Below, piece after piece: positions 12,904 to 23,800 of a DNA stretch of 64,000 nt. How positions within the stretch are numbered: position 1 is the first letter of the stretch; every line of letters starts with the position of its first letter. This DNA is from Xiphydria camelus (taxonomy: Eukaryota > Arthropoda > Insecta > Hymenoptera > Xiphydriidae). The stretch covers positions 27,444,827-27,508,826 of the forward strand of contig OY783196.1 in NCBI GenBank assembly GCA_963678675.1, written 5' to 3'. A program made the translations under genes and the position numbers. Below the pieces are notes generated by a model that ran no database searches, was not told the DNA's origin, and saw only the letters and a list, made by a program, of their open reading frames with translations.

Positions 12904-15123
12904 ATGGCCGCCGCACTAGGACGTGTTTTCGTGTACGGAGGCAAGGGGGCTCTCGGCTCCGTCTGTGTGTCGCAGTTTAAATCAAAAAACTGGGTGAGTC
13001 GATAAATTTTATAATCTCAATTTCTTTCGAGGTATAGTCAATCCGATTGACCCGATCGGTAATACGTCGAGTTTAATAACCGCGGAATTTCTGTTGACAC
13101 TTCCTATACGGTGTTTTAACGGGAAAGCGTGCAACTTGTTGATTTTTCCCGCATCTGGCTTTATAGATCTAGCTTAGCCCATACTACATATTTGAAAAGT
13201 AGGATATTTTGTGTTTTCGTAGTGAATTCAAATTATTTTTAGTCAAAATTAAATTATAACTTCCCGGATAAATCATAAATTATAAGCATAAAATCCATAC
13301 TTTTTTTCACAGGTTTTATTTTCTCTCCCTGCTTCTCATCAGAGACATTTTTATTTAATCCTGTCAACCACCTAATGCACATTTCTTGTTAGCGGGTTTT
13401 ATACTATATTTTTTTAATTGAGTCAATCGACCTTTGCTAATTTAGGTGCTCTAACCAGTTGGACAAGCAGTAAACAACGCGCGTACTTTCGCGGTTTATT
13501 TTGAAGCGTTTCTGCTCCGAAATTTTTAATATTTCGTGCACGATTTTTCCATAACGCGTAATTAAAATTTATGGAATGTCCTCTTAATTCTAAAACCGAT
13601 TGATTCATGTTATGGGAATGTTGTAATTGTTTGAGAAACCGTATCAAGGACAAGACTGGCACCAAGGTGGAACCTTTCACATCTGAGTAGGGGTAGATCC
13701 TTTCGATTTGCCGCATAGTCACTCTCGTAAAATGTTTCTTCCTTACCTGGTTTACGAAACGCATTCTATTTTTTCGTCCTTGTATTATATATATTTTTTG
13801 CTATTTCAATCATTGAATGAGTATTCTAAAGTGAATAACCTTTCAATGATAATGAGAGATAAGAATTCCAGGTCACTCAATATTTGTAACATCGCGTCTT
13901 TAAAGCAATCTAAGAGTAATGATTTGATGAGAAATTAAATCAGCGAACCGGAATTTTACAAACTGGTTTATTTGGCGAGCGTTTGACTGTATTAAATAGT
14001 TTACATTCAAACTTCTAGTGGGTGGGTTCAATTGATATGAAGGCCAATGAACAGGCAGACGCGAGCATTACCGTGAAAATCGACGCTTCTTGGCAAGAGC
14101 AGGTAGAGAGCTGATTGTGCTTACAAATCTTCTGCCCACAACTATGGAGAAAGGCAGTAACTGCTAACCGACAAACTTGTGGAAAATCAACTGTAACTTT
14201 GATGCCTTTAGCCGAAGGATTTCCAAGACAGATTACTAATGAAACCTAGCTTTAACATTAAAAAAGGGTATAAAATTTGGGTACAAAATGATTCAAGATA
14301 TTCAATGGTGCCAAAAAACGCATCTCGGTTTGTTTTGCTAGTTACTGCCTTTCTCCATAGTTAGGCAGTTTTGCAGTTAAAGTTAGTTACAGTTTTCCCT
14401 TTATATATTTATAGGAGCAATACGTATTAGAACAGGTGAACGAAGTTCTCAAAGGAGAGAAATTAGATGGAATAATATGCGTTGCCGGTGGTTGGGCCGG
14501 GGGTAATGCCTCCAGTAAGGATTTCATAAAAAATAGCGATCTCATGTGGAAGCAGAGCGTTTGGAGCTCGACAATCGCCGCAAGTATCGCGGCGCGTCAT
14601 CTCAAAGAGGGGGGATTTCTCTCATTAACCGGCGCTAAACCGGCATTAGAGGGATCGCCTGGTGCGTAATTGGAATCTTGCTAATCGAATGCCGAATTGC
14701 AGCGAACCAGAGTTCACGGTTCACATGCATATTCGCTTTTAGGAATGATCGGTTACGGAATGGCTAAAGCCGCGGTGCATCAGTTAACGAAGTCTTTGGC
14801 AACCAAAGGAAGTGGTTTGCCATCCGGATCTTTAGTTTCCGCTATTCTACCAATTACTTTAGATACGCCAATGAACCGTAAGTGGATGCCGGATGCAGAT
14901 ACGAGTACGTGGACGCCTCTGGAATTTATAGCTGGGTAAATATACATTTAAGAGAGAAATACACTCAGATTCTTGGATTTGATGTCGCGCGACTCTAATA
15001 TCGTCAATTAATCCATTTTACAGACTTTTCTGGAAATGGGCACAAAATCAGGAGCGTCCAGTGAACGGCAGTCTTCTTCAATTGGTAACAAAGGCCAACA
15101 AAACCGAATTGATCTCTGTGTAA
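12904..15123 (+). CDS. Qdpr: Dihydropteridine reductase (quinoid)
   Basis: Five exons: 12904-12993, 14019-14102, 14415-14661, 14743-14935 and 15024-15123. They total 714 nt (237 aa; human QDPR is 244). All junctions are GT-AG and in phase. The enzyme reduces quinonoid dihydrobiopterin with NADH, recycling the tetrahydrobiopterin cofactor of aromatic amino-acid hydroxylases in the cytosol. The dinucleotide-binding glycine motif GGKGALGS is at residues 12-19. [12 protein letters not shown] block is conserved, and the short-chain dehydrogenase pair Tyr145/Lys149 lies in [19 protein letters not shown] and SWTPLEF-like segments follow, as in the animal enzymes. The start was chosen because it gives the usual short N-terminus before the beta strand. 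Introns 1 and 2 carry repeats but no extra exons. Confidence 0.95.
14142..14360. repeat. Terminal-inverted-repeat element in QDPR intron 2
   Basis: Two 21-bp segments at 14142-14162 and 14340-14360 are exact reverse complements, about 177 bp apart. This is the shape of a short nonautonomous DNA transposon. It lies wholly within QDPR intron 2. The interior has no recognised coding sequence. Confidence 0.7.
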
Positions 15124-16202
15124 GTGCTCTCAAAATATTGGGAAAAAGAGCTCGTACTATGACAATATGTGTATAAAAGTACAGACCTTTATTTTGGTCC
15201 AATTCGCAACCAGTGTCGTTTGATTTGAACGTCATTATCCTCAATATGCGTAATTCGCGAGTGATCAATCTCACAAAACAATAATTCCATAATTTTTAAA
15301 TATTTTAATAGTATATATTAGGTGTACAACTTTGCTTCCGCCGTTTTTCCGTAATTCGAGGCTTTATTGTAAAAAACTGGTTATACATTTATGATTCAAA
15401 GTATTGTCCATCGCTGGCCACTACTTTCTCCCATCTTTCGGATAGCCCGGAATCCCGCATTGAAAAAACTGGTCATCTTTTGAAGCGATCCACGAATCGA
15501 AAACGGCAGAAGCAAAGTTGCACACCTATTAGTTTACTGTGTCTTCCCATTTCAAGGGAGAAATGTTGAATATTTTTTTTCATTCGTTTATATTATTTTT
15601 TATGTGTTTTATAGTTATTGTTGTACAAGATCTTGTATGTATAGTGACAGTAAATTTAATGGCAAGTTACTCGGATTCTTTTTTCCCCCAACCTTATCTA
15701 TAATATTACAATTAATTTACAAAGTAATGATATTACGCTACAGACAAAATCTCAGCACTTGTGAAAAACATCATTTTTCATTACTGTATCCAGAAATCTG
15801 CTCCAAAAGTAGTATGGCTATAGGTCAGCTGATTTAGGAGACGCCAAGACCATTTTCGATTGGAGCACTGTATATCAAGCGAGATTGTAAAGATACAGAA
15901 CACGTGGTTGCAAAGCGGGAACTTTCTATTTGCGCGAACTTCTGGCGTAAACTTTAATAGCTGATTATTGTTCTATAGTTTTATCATTAAAAAATGTAAA
16001 CAATTCGAGTGGATACATTTTCGCGAAGAACATAATCTGACAAAAAAGGAGACTTGTAAAGGTGTAGTCATAAAAATATAGAGGAAAAAGAAAGTAATTG
16101 AAAAAGTGTGCAAAATTATATAAATTTCAATTTATGCTTACATAAAAAGTACTTTTAATTCAAAAGGACCTATGTAGCATTCATCAAAATTTGAAAATAA
16201 GT
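15124..16202. other. Intergenic: mariner remnant, otherwise nothing seen
   Basis: This is the spacer between QDPR and tRNA-Lys. It contains the deleted mariner copy annotated separately. The rest is AT-rich with no convincing reading frame. Confidence 0.6.
15319..15528 (-). mobile_element. Internally deleted mariner-like transposon
   Basis: Terminal inverted repeats of about 27 bp (15321-15347 and 15500-15526) match with two mismatches and begin GGTGT. TA dinucleotides flank both ends (15319-15320 and 15527-15528), the Tc1/mariner target duplication. On the minus strand, just inside the right part, a short frame reads ERWEKVVASDGQYFES followed by a stop at 15389. That closely resembles the C-terminus of mariner transposases. 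Only about 206 bp remain, so the element cannot move by itself. Family assignment rests on the terminal repeats plus the protein tail. Confidence 0.85.
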
Positions 16203-16275
16203 GCCCGGATAGCTCAGTCGGTAGAGCATCAGACTTTTAATCTGAGGGTCCAGGGTTCGAGTCCCTGTTCGGGCG
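16203..16275 (+). tRNA. tRNA-Lys(UUU)
   Basis: A 73-nt cloverleaf: acceptor stem GCCCGGA paired with TTCGGGC and discriminator G; D-arm with internal A box (TAGCTCAGTCGG); anticodon arm CAGACTTTTAATCTG with anticodon TTT; T-arm with B box GGTTCGAGTCC. A run of T from 16277 serves as the Pol III terminator. There is no intron and no encoded CCA, as expected for a nuclear tRNA gene. Confidence 0.97.
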
Positions 16276-16661
16276 TATTTTTTTTTATACAATGTAAATT
16301 AAGTTCAAAGTTACTCGTTTTAGAAGATAAATTACAGATTTAATAATTGGGGGTTACAAATAATACTCTTTTTCTGTATAAAACGTTGTCAATCAATATG
16401 GTGTTAATAACTCAGTAATCAGGGGAAAAAGTATGAGAAAAGGAATACTTTTATACAGGATTTAAACTCGATGTTATGGAGGTTATTAAAAAATGAATTT
16501 CTATCATTTTATTCGGCTATTTCCAAAACTCAGCAATAAATGTAGCATGGTGACGCGTAACATCATTTTGAAGAAACGGCAGACACATATTTTCAAATAT
16601 TACATTAAAGGCAGGTAATTAACAGAAATAATATACACTAGATATAGCCAGTTGATGCAGT
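16276..16661. other. Intergenic spacer between tRNA-Lys and ATPsynE
   Basis: It holds the Pol III T-run and probably the 3' untranslated region of the convergent ATP synthase subunit e gene; a minus-strand AATAAA lies near 16508-16514. Nothing else was recognised. Confidence 0.5.
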
Positions 16662-17658
16662 CTAACTGGCTAGTCTCTCTAGCTCCTTTAATTCAGCTGA
16701 AAAGGTAAAATTAAAGCGAATATTGAGCATTGCCCGACATAATAATTTCTTTTATACATGTATTGTCCTTAACTTCTAATAAAAAATTGTAATAAATGAA
16801 AAATATGAGTATAAGGGTTCCATACCATCTGCAGCTCTCTTCTTTTCCTCTGCTATTTTCACAGCACGAATTGCCTGTACTTTTGCCTCATTTTCACGGA
16901 AAATGGCCTCTTTTTTACTTAGTCTGTTTTGATGGTAGATACCCCAAAGGATACCAACAGTGAGGAAACTCCATCTCCCAAACTATAATGGATATAACAA
17001 AAGACAAAGTTACCATTAGGTGTGATATAATCTGGATGAAATGTTTTATTAACAAGATTTTTAAAAGTATCAATATACTTGTGGTAGGGTTACCTCAATG
17101 AAAATATAAGGCTACGATCCATTTGATTATAAAATAGAGAGATTATAGTAATAAAGTAAAGAACAGCTATCATTACAAAAGATTCTGCAGAAATTTTTCT
17201 TGCATTCGAACTCCTTTTTCGTATTCAAAGCATTCATTGTTACAGGAAAAAAAACACGCGTCAGTTGTTAAAAATTTTAGAGCAAGGTTATAGTTGGAAC
17301 AATCAGAAGTGGCAAGTATCGAGCGACCAACCTCAAGCAATGTCACTAGTTGTAGAGAACTTATGATTGAAAAAATAATAAAATCATGCGTTCAAAAGCA
17401 AAAGTTACGATTTCGAATGAGATTTAAACGCTGTTTAATTAATTATTAAATAAATTATGTAATGAGCACATCCAAAAACTACGTGAAAGAAGGAAGTAGC
17501 GAATATTTAAATGTCTTCCTCTTCCATAGTGTCATCATGAATCATCTACATGATTTCACGAAGCAAAAATCGACTAAATTAATTGTAAACAACGACTCGA
17601 TTACCTTAATCAAGGGAGAAACGCGGACGGGTCTCGGATCGAGCTGAGCGGTCGACAT
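16662..17658 (-). CDS. ATPsynE: ATP synthase subunit e, mitochondrial
   Basis: Three exons, 17605-17658, 16826-16982 and 16662-16696, give 246 nt (81 aa) in consistent phase. The first exon ends PVRVSPLIK, and the second begins FGRWSFLTVGILWG, the conserved membrane segment with its glycine-containing face. After that comes a long Lys/Glu/Ala-rich amphipathic helix ending KELERLAS. Subunit e sits in the F1Fo membrane sector of the inner mitochondrial membrane. With subunit g it promotes ATP synthase dimer rows and crista curvature. Length and domain order match the family (about 70-85 aa). The start lies 190 bp from the oppositely oriented GPAT start, so the two genes probably share promoter DNA. 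Both outer exons are too short to be noticed without the middle one. Confidence 0.9.
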
Positions 17659-17847
17659 CTTCCTCGGAGTGCGAATAATGGCCACCCTGACGTCATAAAT
17701 CCTGCTGAGTGATCGCAGCATCCCTTCAGGCGATCGTTGGTACTACGCTTCCAAAGTCCGCGTAGCGCACTCGCAAGGAGAATACGATCAGTTGCCGCCA
17801 GTTGCTAATCGTTGGTGCGTGGTACTCGGTTGCTGTCAGTACGCAAA
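17659..17847. promoter_or_regulatory. Compact bidirectional promoter with CRE site
   Basis: Only 189 bp separate the start codons of ATP synthase subunit e (minus) and the glycerol-phosphate acyltransferase (plus). The palindromic cAMP-response element TGACGTCA occurs at 17688-17695. No TATA box was noticed. Bidirectional use is inferred from the arrangement; the CRE itself is seen directly. Confidence 0.65.
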
Positions 17848-20800
17848 ATGGCGTTGATGTGGTCGGTTGTTTCTTTCGCGTTTTCGCTGTTCTTGACACC
17901 GTTCCTGATGTTCTTACTCGCCATAGTGTTTCTCGCGTCGATCGGGAAGTCGCTCGGCGTTCGGAGGTTCTACGTCAAACTTCTCCTGGCGCTTTTCGAG
18001 GTACGCATGAGTTTCGAGAAACGGGAAAATCGCAGTTATCACCAGTGTAGTTTTACATCGCGACTAATCCTGTAGTTCTAGGGACTTTCAATTCGAACAT
18101 GTGTAAGTTCGCGGTTCCGTTGAACGGCGAACATGCCGTCATCGGCAGCACGATCCAAATATTTCTTTCCTCGCTTGATATCTGCGCCGGCTACTGTCGA
18201 GCACCGTACGTACGACACGTCACATTACGTCTTCTCGCGTTTGAAAATAATTCACGTCCTCGGAGTCGAGAATAAATGCGTATATTCGTTCGGCTACGGT
18301 ACGAATTCCATTTTAGACTTTCGCGAAATTGACAGGACTCTCCGCGAAACGGCCGGAAGATCAGGTGGTGCAGTCGAGGGAATGCATTGATATATATATT
18401 AAATCAGTGAGGGAATGTCTATTAACCTTCGAATGCCGAAAGTTCTCGATCTGGTCTACCTTAATTATTATTCAACAGATGCGTTGCAACGCGTGAGGGT
18501 CCGCGATTTCTAGCAACGTTTCATATTCATGTATCGGGCAATTTTTCGAGCGTATTGCGCAAGGTAGGGTTATATTGTAACGTCGCGCGGGCAACGCTCT
18601 TGATCCTTGCCCACGCTTACGAGAGGGTTCACTTGGGTTCATCCCGCAAGGTCCGATGAATCCTCGCGATGAATCCTCCGACTCCACTAATCAAACTCGC
18701 TTGTGAAGTCAGAGGTGCGATTGGACAATCGTACCTGTAGGATGAGTCAACTATACAGTTGTAATTCAGTAGGTCGTTATAAATAAGCAAACTAAGCCTT
18801 CCGCGAACTTTCTTCTCGTTAGGCGGAGCGCTCCGAATCACAATTCACACGACGATGCGTAACTGAGGCTTGTATTCCGATACTTATTCTTTCGATACGA
18901 ACAATTGTTTTTGTTTAATTTCGGTGTATCGCAAGTATTCGAAATATATTTTGCTAATTTGAATGATCAACGAATAGAAATGCGTCGTTAACCCTTTCGC
19001 TGCTCCAGACGTACATATACGCCTAGAACAGCCTGGACAGAGACGTATTTATACGTCTGGAGCAGCGAAAGGGTTAATCGTCGTATCCTCACTTGAATCA
19101 AATCAATTAATTGCCCCCATTTTTATCCTTTCCCCTCTCCCTCTTCCTTTCCTTTTTTAATAATCAACATAAACGCTTCCTAGTCTTGGAGTAATCATCG
19201 CATCGCGTCGTTCCGCTTTGCTGTACCCGACATCCTCTCTGATGACTCTGCACAAAATAATAGATACACCTTTTTCATTGAGCCCCGGGATCATTAATTC
19301 CTTTTTATTACGTCGAACTGATCTTGCTAAAAATTGAATGCTTGTGAAAAACTGGCACGTCCAGTTTCTCGAATTTGCTAACGAGTTTTTTCTACGTGTA
19401 ATCCATCCTTAAGTAACAGCACGTGCGAAATGTGATATATTGTATATACTGCAAAGAATATAATCTTACATCACGCGTTCTACATGTATATTTTTTATGT
19501 AACCCTCTTAAGTTCGATTACATGACACGCGCAGCAGTGTATACATGTAATGAGCAATAATATGTCGTCAAAATAAACAAATTTTCCGAGTTTTAGAAAG
19601 GGTCAAAGGGTATTCTACGACTCGCGACACGCAAATATAAATTATTGCATATTTATACGGAATAATTAACAATCGAGTCAACTTATAGGCTATTTTTTTC
19701 CGTCGACGTTTTTTTTTTATTGCGGAGGTTCCTTGAATCTTCATGCGGTAATGAACGGACGATTATTTGGAGTGCAACTTCAAATCTCAAAAATCATTCT
19801 TATCACGAAATTCATTGATTTCATACCTCAAGTCTAGACCCAATTACTAGTGTATTCGGCGAACAGTGAATCGAAGTTTATTGAGCAAAGGGGAAAGAGG
19901 GTGTCGAATTTCTGTTGTATTCTCCTCAGATTCATAAATTCAGTATTCCCCGAGCGTGTTTTTCATGCGAATGTCGAAGGTACCATTACTTACAGACCGC
20001 CCAAACCGCGCGTTTATTTTCCAGACGGTTAAGAATGCAAATACGCAATAACTATGCGCAACTCAAATAGGCTCCGCGATTTTCTAAATTACTGATAGTC
20101 GCCGACCGGAATACTAACTAAACATATGTTACTTATCAGATGATACTTTGATACTCGCGACAACTTTTATCTTTCACAGTAGCTCGAGCGGGAACGGAAT
20201 AAATTGAAAAGCCGCACTCGACCGTTTCGCTATTTCGCAACTTTATAATTGAAAACGCGAATGCAGCGCATTGCCATCGATGAACCAATTCAAAATTACC
20301 GCTTCGCGTTTGCAATCCACGCGGAGAACAAAATATTAACGAAGAATGTTAATGTTCCAAAAAAGAGTGCCTAAAAAGCCGTGTATATATCTAAGCAAAT
20401 CCCACGGAATGATCCGGAATGTGAGAACTAGAAATACACAGTGAAAAGAAAGAAGCACTGTCGAAGCAATACATTCTGCGAATAGAGATGGCTTTGCTAT
20501 GACGTTCATATTCCAATTATCAGATGTTCCTTCATCCAATTGCATCATGCGTTATCAAATAAACTCTAATAAAAATATCGGCAGAGCAAGTCGACCGTCA
20601 TTCGGCTCGATTATACCAATTTCGCATACAATGTGTGCGCGCACTTGTTTGCACGAGTTTGCATGTTTAAAAACTGACTGCGAAAAACATCCACGGTTGA
20701 TAAATGTTTACCGATTATGCGCCCAACGCGGACAGAGTTTACAGTCGATAAATCTATGATTTGTCTACCATCATTTCAACCGTCACATAAATCATTCGAC

Positions 20801-23800
20801 CAACAAAAGACAGTGGTCTTCGTCTTTGCGATTTTTCCTCGCGGTCAGAGTCCATCGACCTTGCGTGCTCGCGAATTGTTATCGTCGCTTCGCATCGAGT
20901 AATTTCGAACGCTTTATCCTCGAAAGCGAATTATTCGACGTAGTCACTAAAGCGTTCGAAATTACTCGATGCGAAGCGACGATAACAATTCGCGAGCATG
21001 CAAGGTCGGTGAACTCTGACCGCGAGGAAAAATCGCGAAGACGAAGACCACTGTCTTTTGTTGGTCGAATATTTTATGTGACGGTTGAAATGACGGTAGA
21101 CAAATCATAGACTCATCAACGGTCAGTGTCGCGAGTGGCGAAACGCCACGGATTGTGTAATCGAAAAATTCATTTGTCGGAAGAAGCAACGCTATGCCGA
21201 ACACTTCTCGCGCTTCTGCCTCGGATAACGATTCGTCCGTCTCGTTGCGTATCGAAGTAATTAACGACTCAACAGGTATCCTCGTTGTATCCGCGTTGGT
21301 AGAATCATCGGATGGAATGTTCGTTCTCTTTATCGTTTTAGGTCGCTTCGTAGATAATTGCGTAGATAATCGACGCATTCCGTATCACCGAAGCGCGATA
21401 GACGAGTTTCTAAAACTTCACAAAATTTATCTACTCGAACTTCCAAGAAATTCTCGAGCACAATGTTGAGAACAAATCGCGGATATGACGGGGGGGGGGG
21501 GGGGATATTAACGTGATTGTCGTCCTTTAATGGTGCTTGGCAGGTCGGAGAGAAAAAAGTTTCGGGCAAAAGTTGCGTCGGTTTGATAGCGTCGCATGAA
21601 ATTAAAAATTACTGTGTTTTTATATTACGACACGTGTCAAATATCATATGCGCCTATTGTATGAGTGCCTTTTTTCTCGCAATGCAATTTTATCCGCAGT
21701 AATCGTCCCGCAGCTTTTTGATAATTTATTAGTAACCAAAGTCCTTCTTGAATCAGCTGCAACATTCATGATAATAGAATAATAAGAAGGTAGTAGCTTC
21801 GTTCTTACATCGAGTTCCTCGAAACAATGATCGGAACCGTGGTCGAAGTCCGTATTGTTGTGTTCTATATAGGTGCGTTTCCATTAACTCGTTATTTACA
21901 GCGGTGTAGATGCGTTGCTAATAGACATTGTTACCGCGAGGTAAGAGTAATGGGGTCTTTTTCACAAATCTATATTCGTTAATATTATTACTTCGTATTT
22001 TGGACCGAATATTTCAAACGTCATCTCGGTACGGTTTGTTATTTCACGGGTACAAAGATCATCGTCGAGACTACGAATCCTAACTGGGGTCATCCGCAAG
22101 GTAGAAAATTTCCCACGGTATAAGAAGATTTTAGCATAAAAATACTAGCGGCGGTAAAAGAAAACAGCGGAAGTTACACTTTTTCTGTGTCTACCACCGA
22201 AGTTTGCCTTGTTTGCTTGTTACAAAAATAAAGATCATATTGTATAGTGGTTTTCGAAGGTTTTAAGTCTGTTCTACATTTGATTGTTTATTATTCGCCC
22301 TTGAGAAGCTGAATTTGTCGCAATTCATTCGAACGAATGAATAGGATGAATTTTAGTAACTTACGTTCTGCTGTTATTCGATCGCTAAAAAATTTTTTTG
22401 ATTTTTGATAAAAGATTTGCCGTTTAGTATCGTTGGATCATTGTATCGAGTAGGTAATCGCCCGTTATCTCCGTCTGATGTTAATCAAAGGAAATTAATA
22501 TCAGATGCAATGACGATGCGCTTTATACGTATAGTATGTATAGTCTAGATAGAAAATAATAGAGCTATCCGTGCAGGTAAGTGTCACTTTATATTTAGTC
22601 ATCATCGCTGAGTATATTATGGTTTCACTGCGTTCTACCTCATCGGTATGTATACTCAGTAAACAGTTTGCAACGGTACGCTCAATTTAACAACTAAGCT
22701 CTCTTCGGAGTTTATTGCCTTTAGAAATAATTGCGTGAATCATTTCCTCGTAATTTACCTTGCATTTCCTCCCGATCTTTTCACCCTGTCTACTCTCCGA
22801 AGGACGTCCTTGCAAATGCTTGTATGAAGCGGAACCTGTTCTAGGTTTACACTCGATAAATCCAGCTATCGTTCTGTGCAAATTACCGAAAGAGTAATCG
22901 CATCTGCACAAGATCCCTAGCCACGATTTATTTTAGGCGATGTCTAAATAAACATCATCGTAGAATTTTATCAGCTGTCGTATTAACGACCCGGGGGTAT
23001 TTTAAGGTCGAGAAATTTGCATTTCCATACATGGTTTTACACATGTTCAGAGAAAAAGTTCGTAGGAATACGCAGCGATTATACGACTGACATCGCGTAC
23101 ATGCATTGTCTGCAGCCAGGTGCATTTCATTTATTCATTGCAAAGGAATATCTTATCGGTCATTCTATAAAAGAAGATTAATTGCCAATAAACATTTGAT
23201 ATCGATCGTACGACTTCCGTTTTCGCGGGGCAGCTAGGAAGTCGTAAAAGTCGAATGAACTTAACACTTTTGAAAAGTCGATGTTTAAATAAACATCTTC
23301 GATATCGAGGGAATTAAGAACATTCATTCAGACTTCTGCTTCATTTTGCTGCCTTTTTAATTATCTTTTTCTTCTTATCTCATACACGACGCGTGTCTGC
23401 GATAACATGGAACTCTCTTCCCTTCCCTCATCTACGGCACCTCCGTCTCTAGCGTTTAATCGATTTTCATCTGAAGGAGACTAGACATCTCGCAATGTGA
23501 AGCTTCAAATTTCAAATGAAGAGCTTCCAAAGCCTCAAGTTTTTTGTCCTTGTACATACCGGGAGAGGCGATTTTTAATTTCTTGGCGAATAAAACTCGT
23601 TATCAATCACGCGATTGAAAGACGTTTGGGGAAGCATCAATTTCTCAGTTGTATTGGAAATCACGTGGCTCCTCAGTGACAAGCCACGCGGTCCGAGTTA
23701 GAGCTCGCCAATAGGAAATGGATAGCGACGTATCTGGGATAATGTGGAAGTATCAAATGAAGAATAACGAAGAAGGTCAAATGTATGCGATGTACAATGT

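Noticed and set aside
13423..13764. 113-codon minus-strand frame in QDPR intron 1
   Set aside because: No family recognised; a donor-like CAG/GTAAGG right after its first six codons and the lack of a partner exon leave no way to support a gene.
17083..17121. Possible alternative first exon of ATP synthase e
   Set aside because: An ATG-containing frame ends at a donor-like site but joins exon 2 out of frame; the exon at 17605-17658 gives the family N-terminus.
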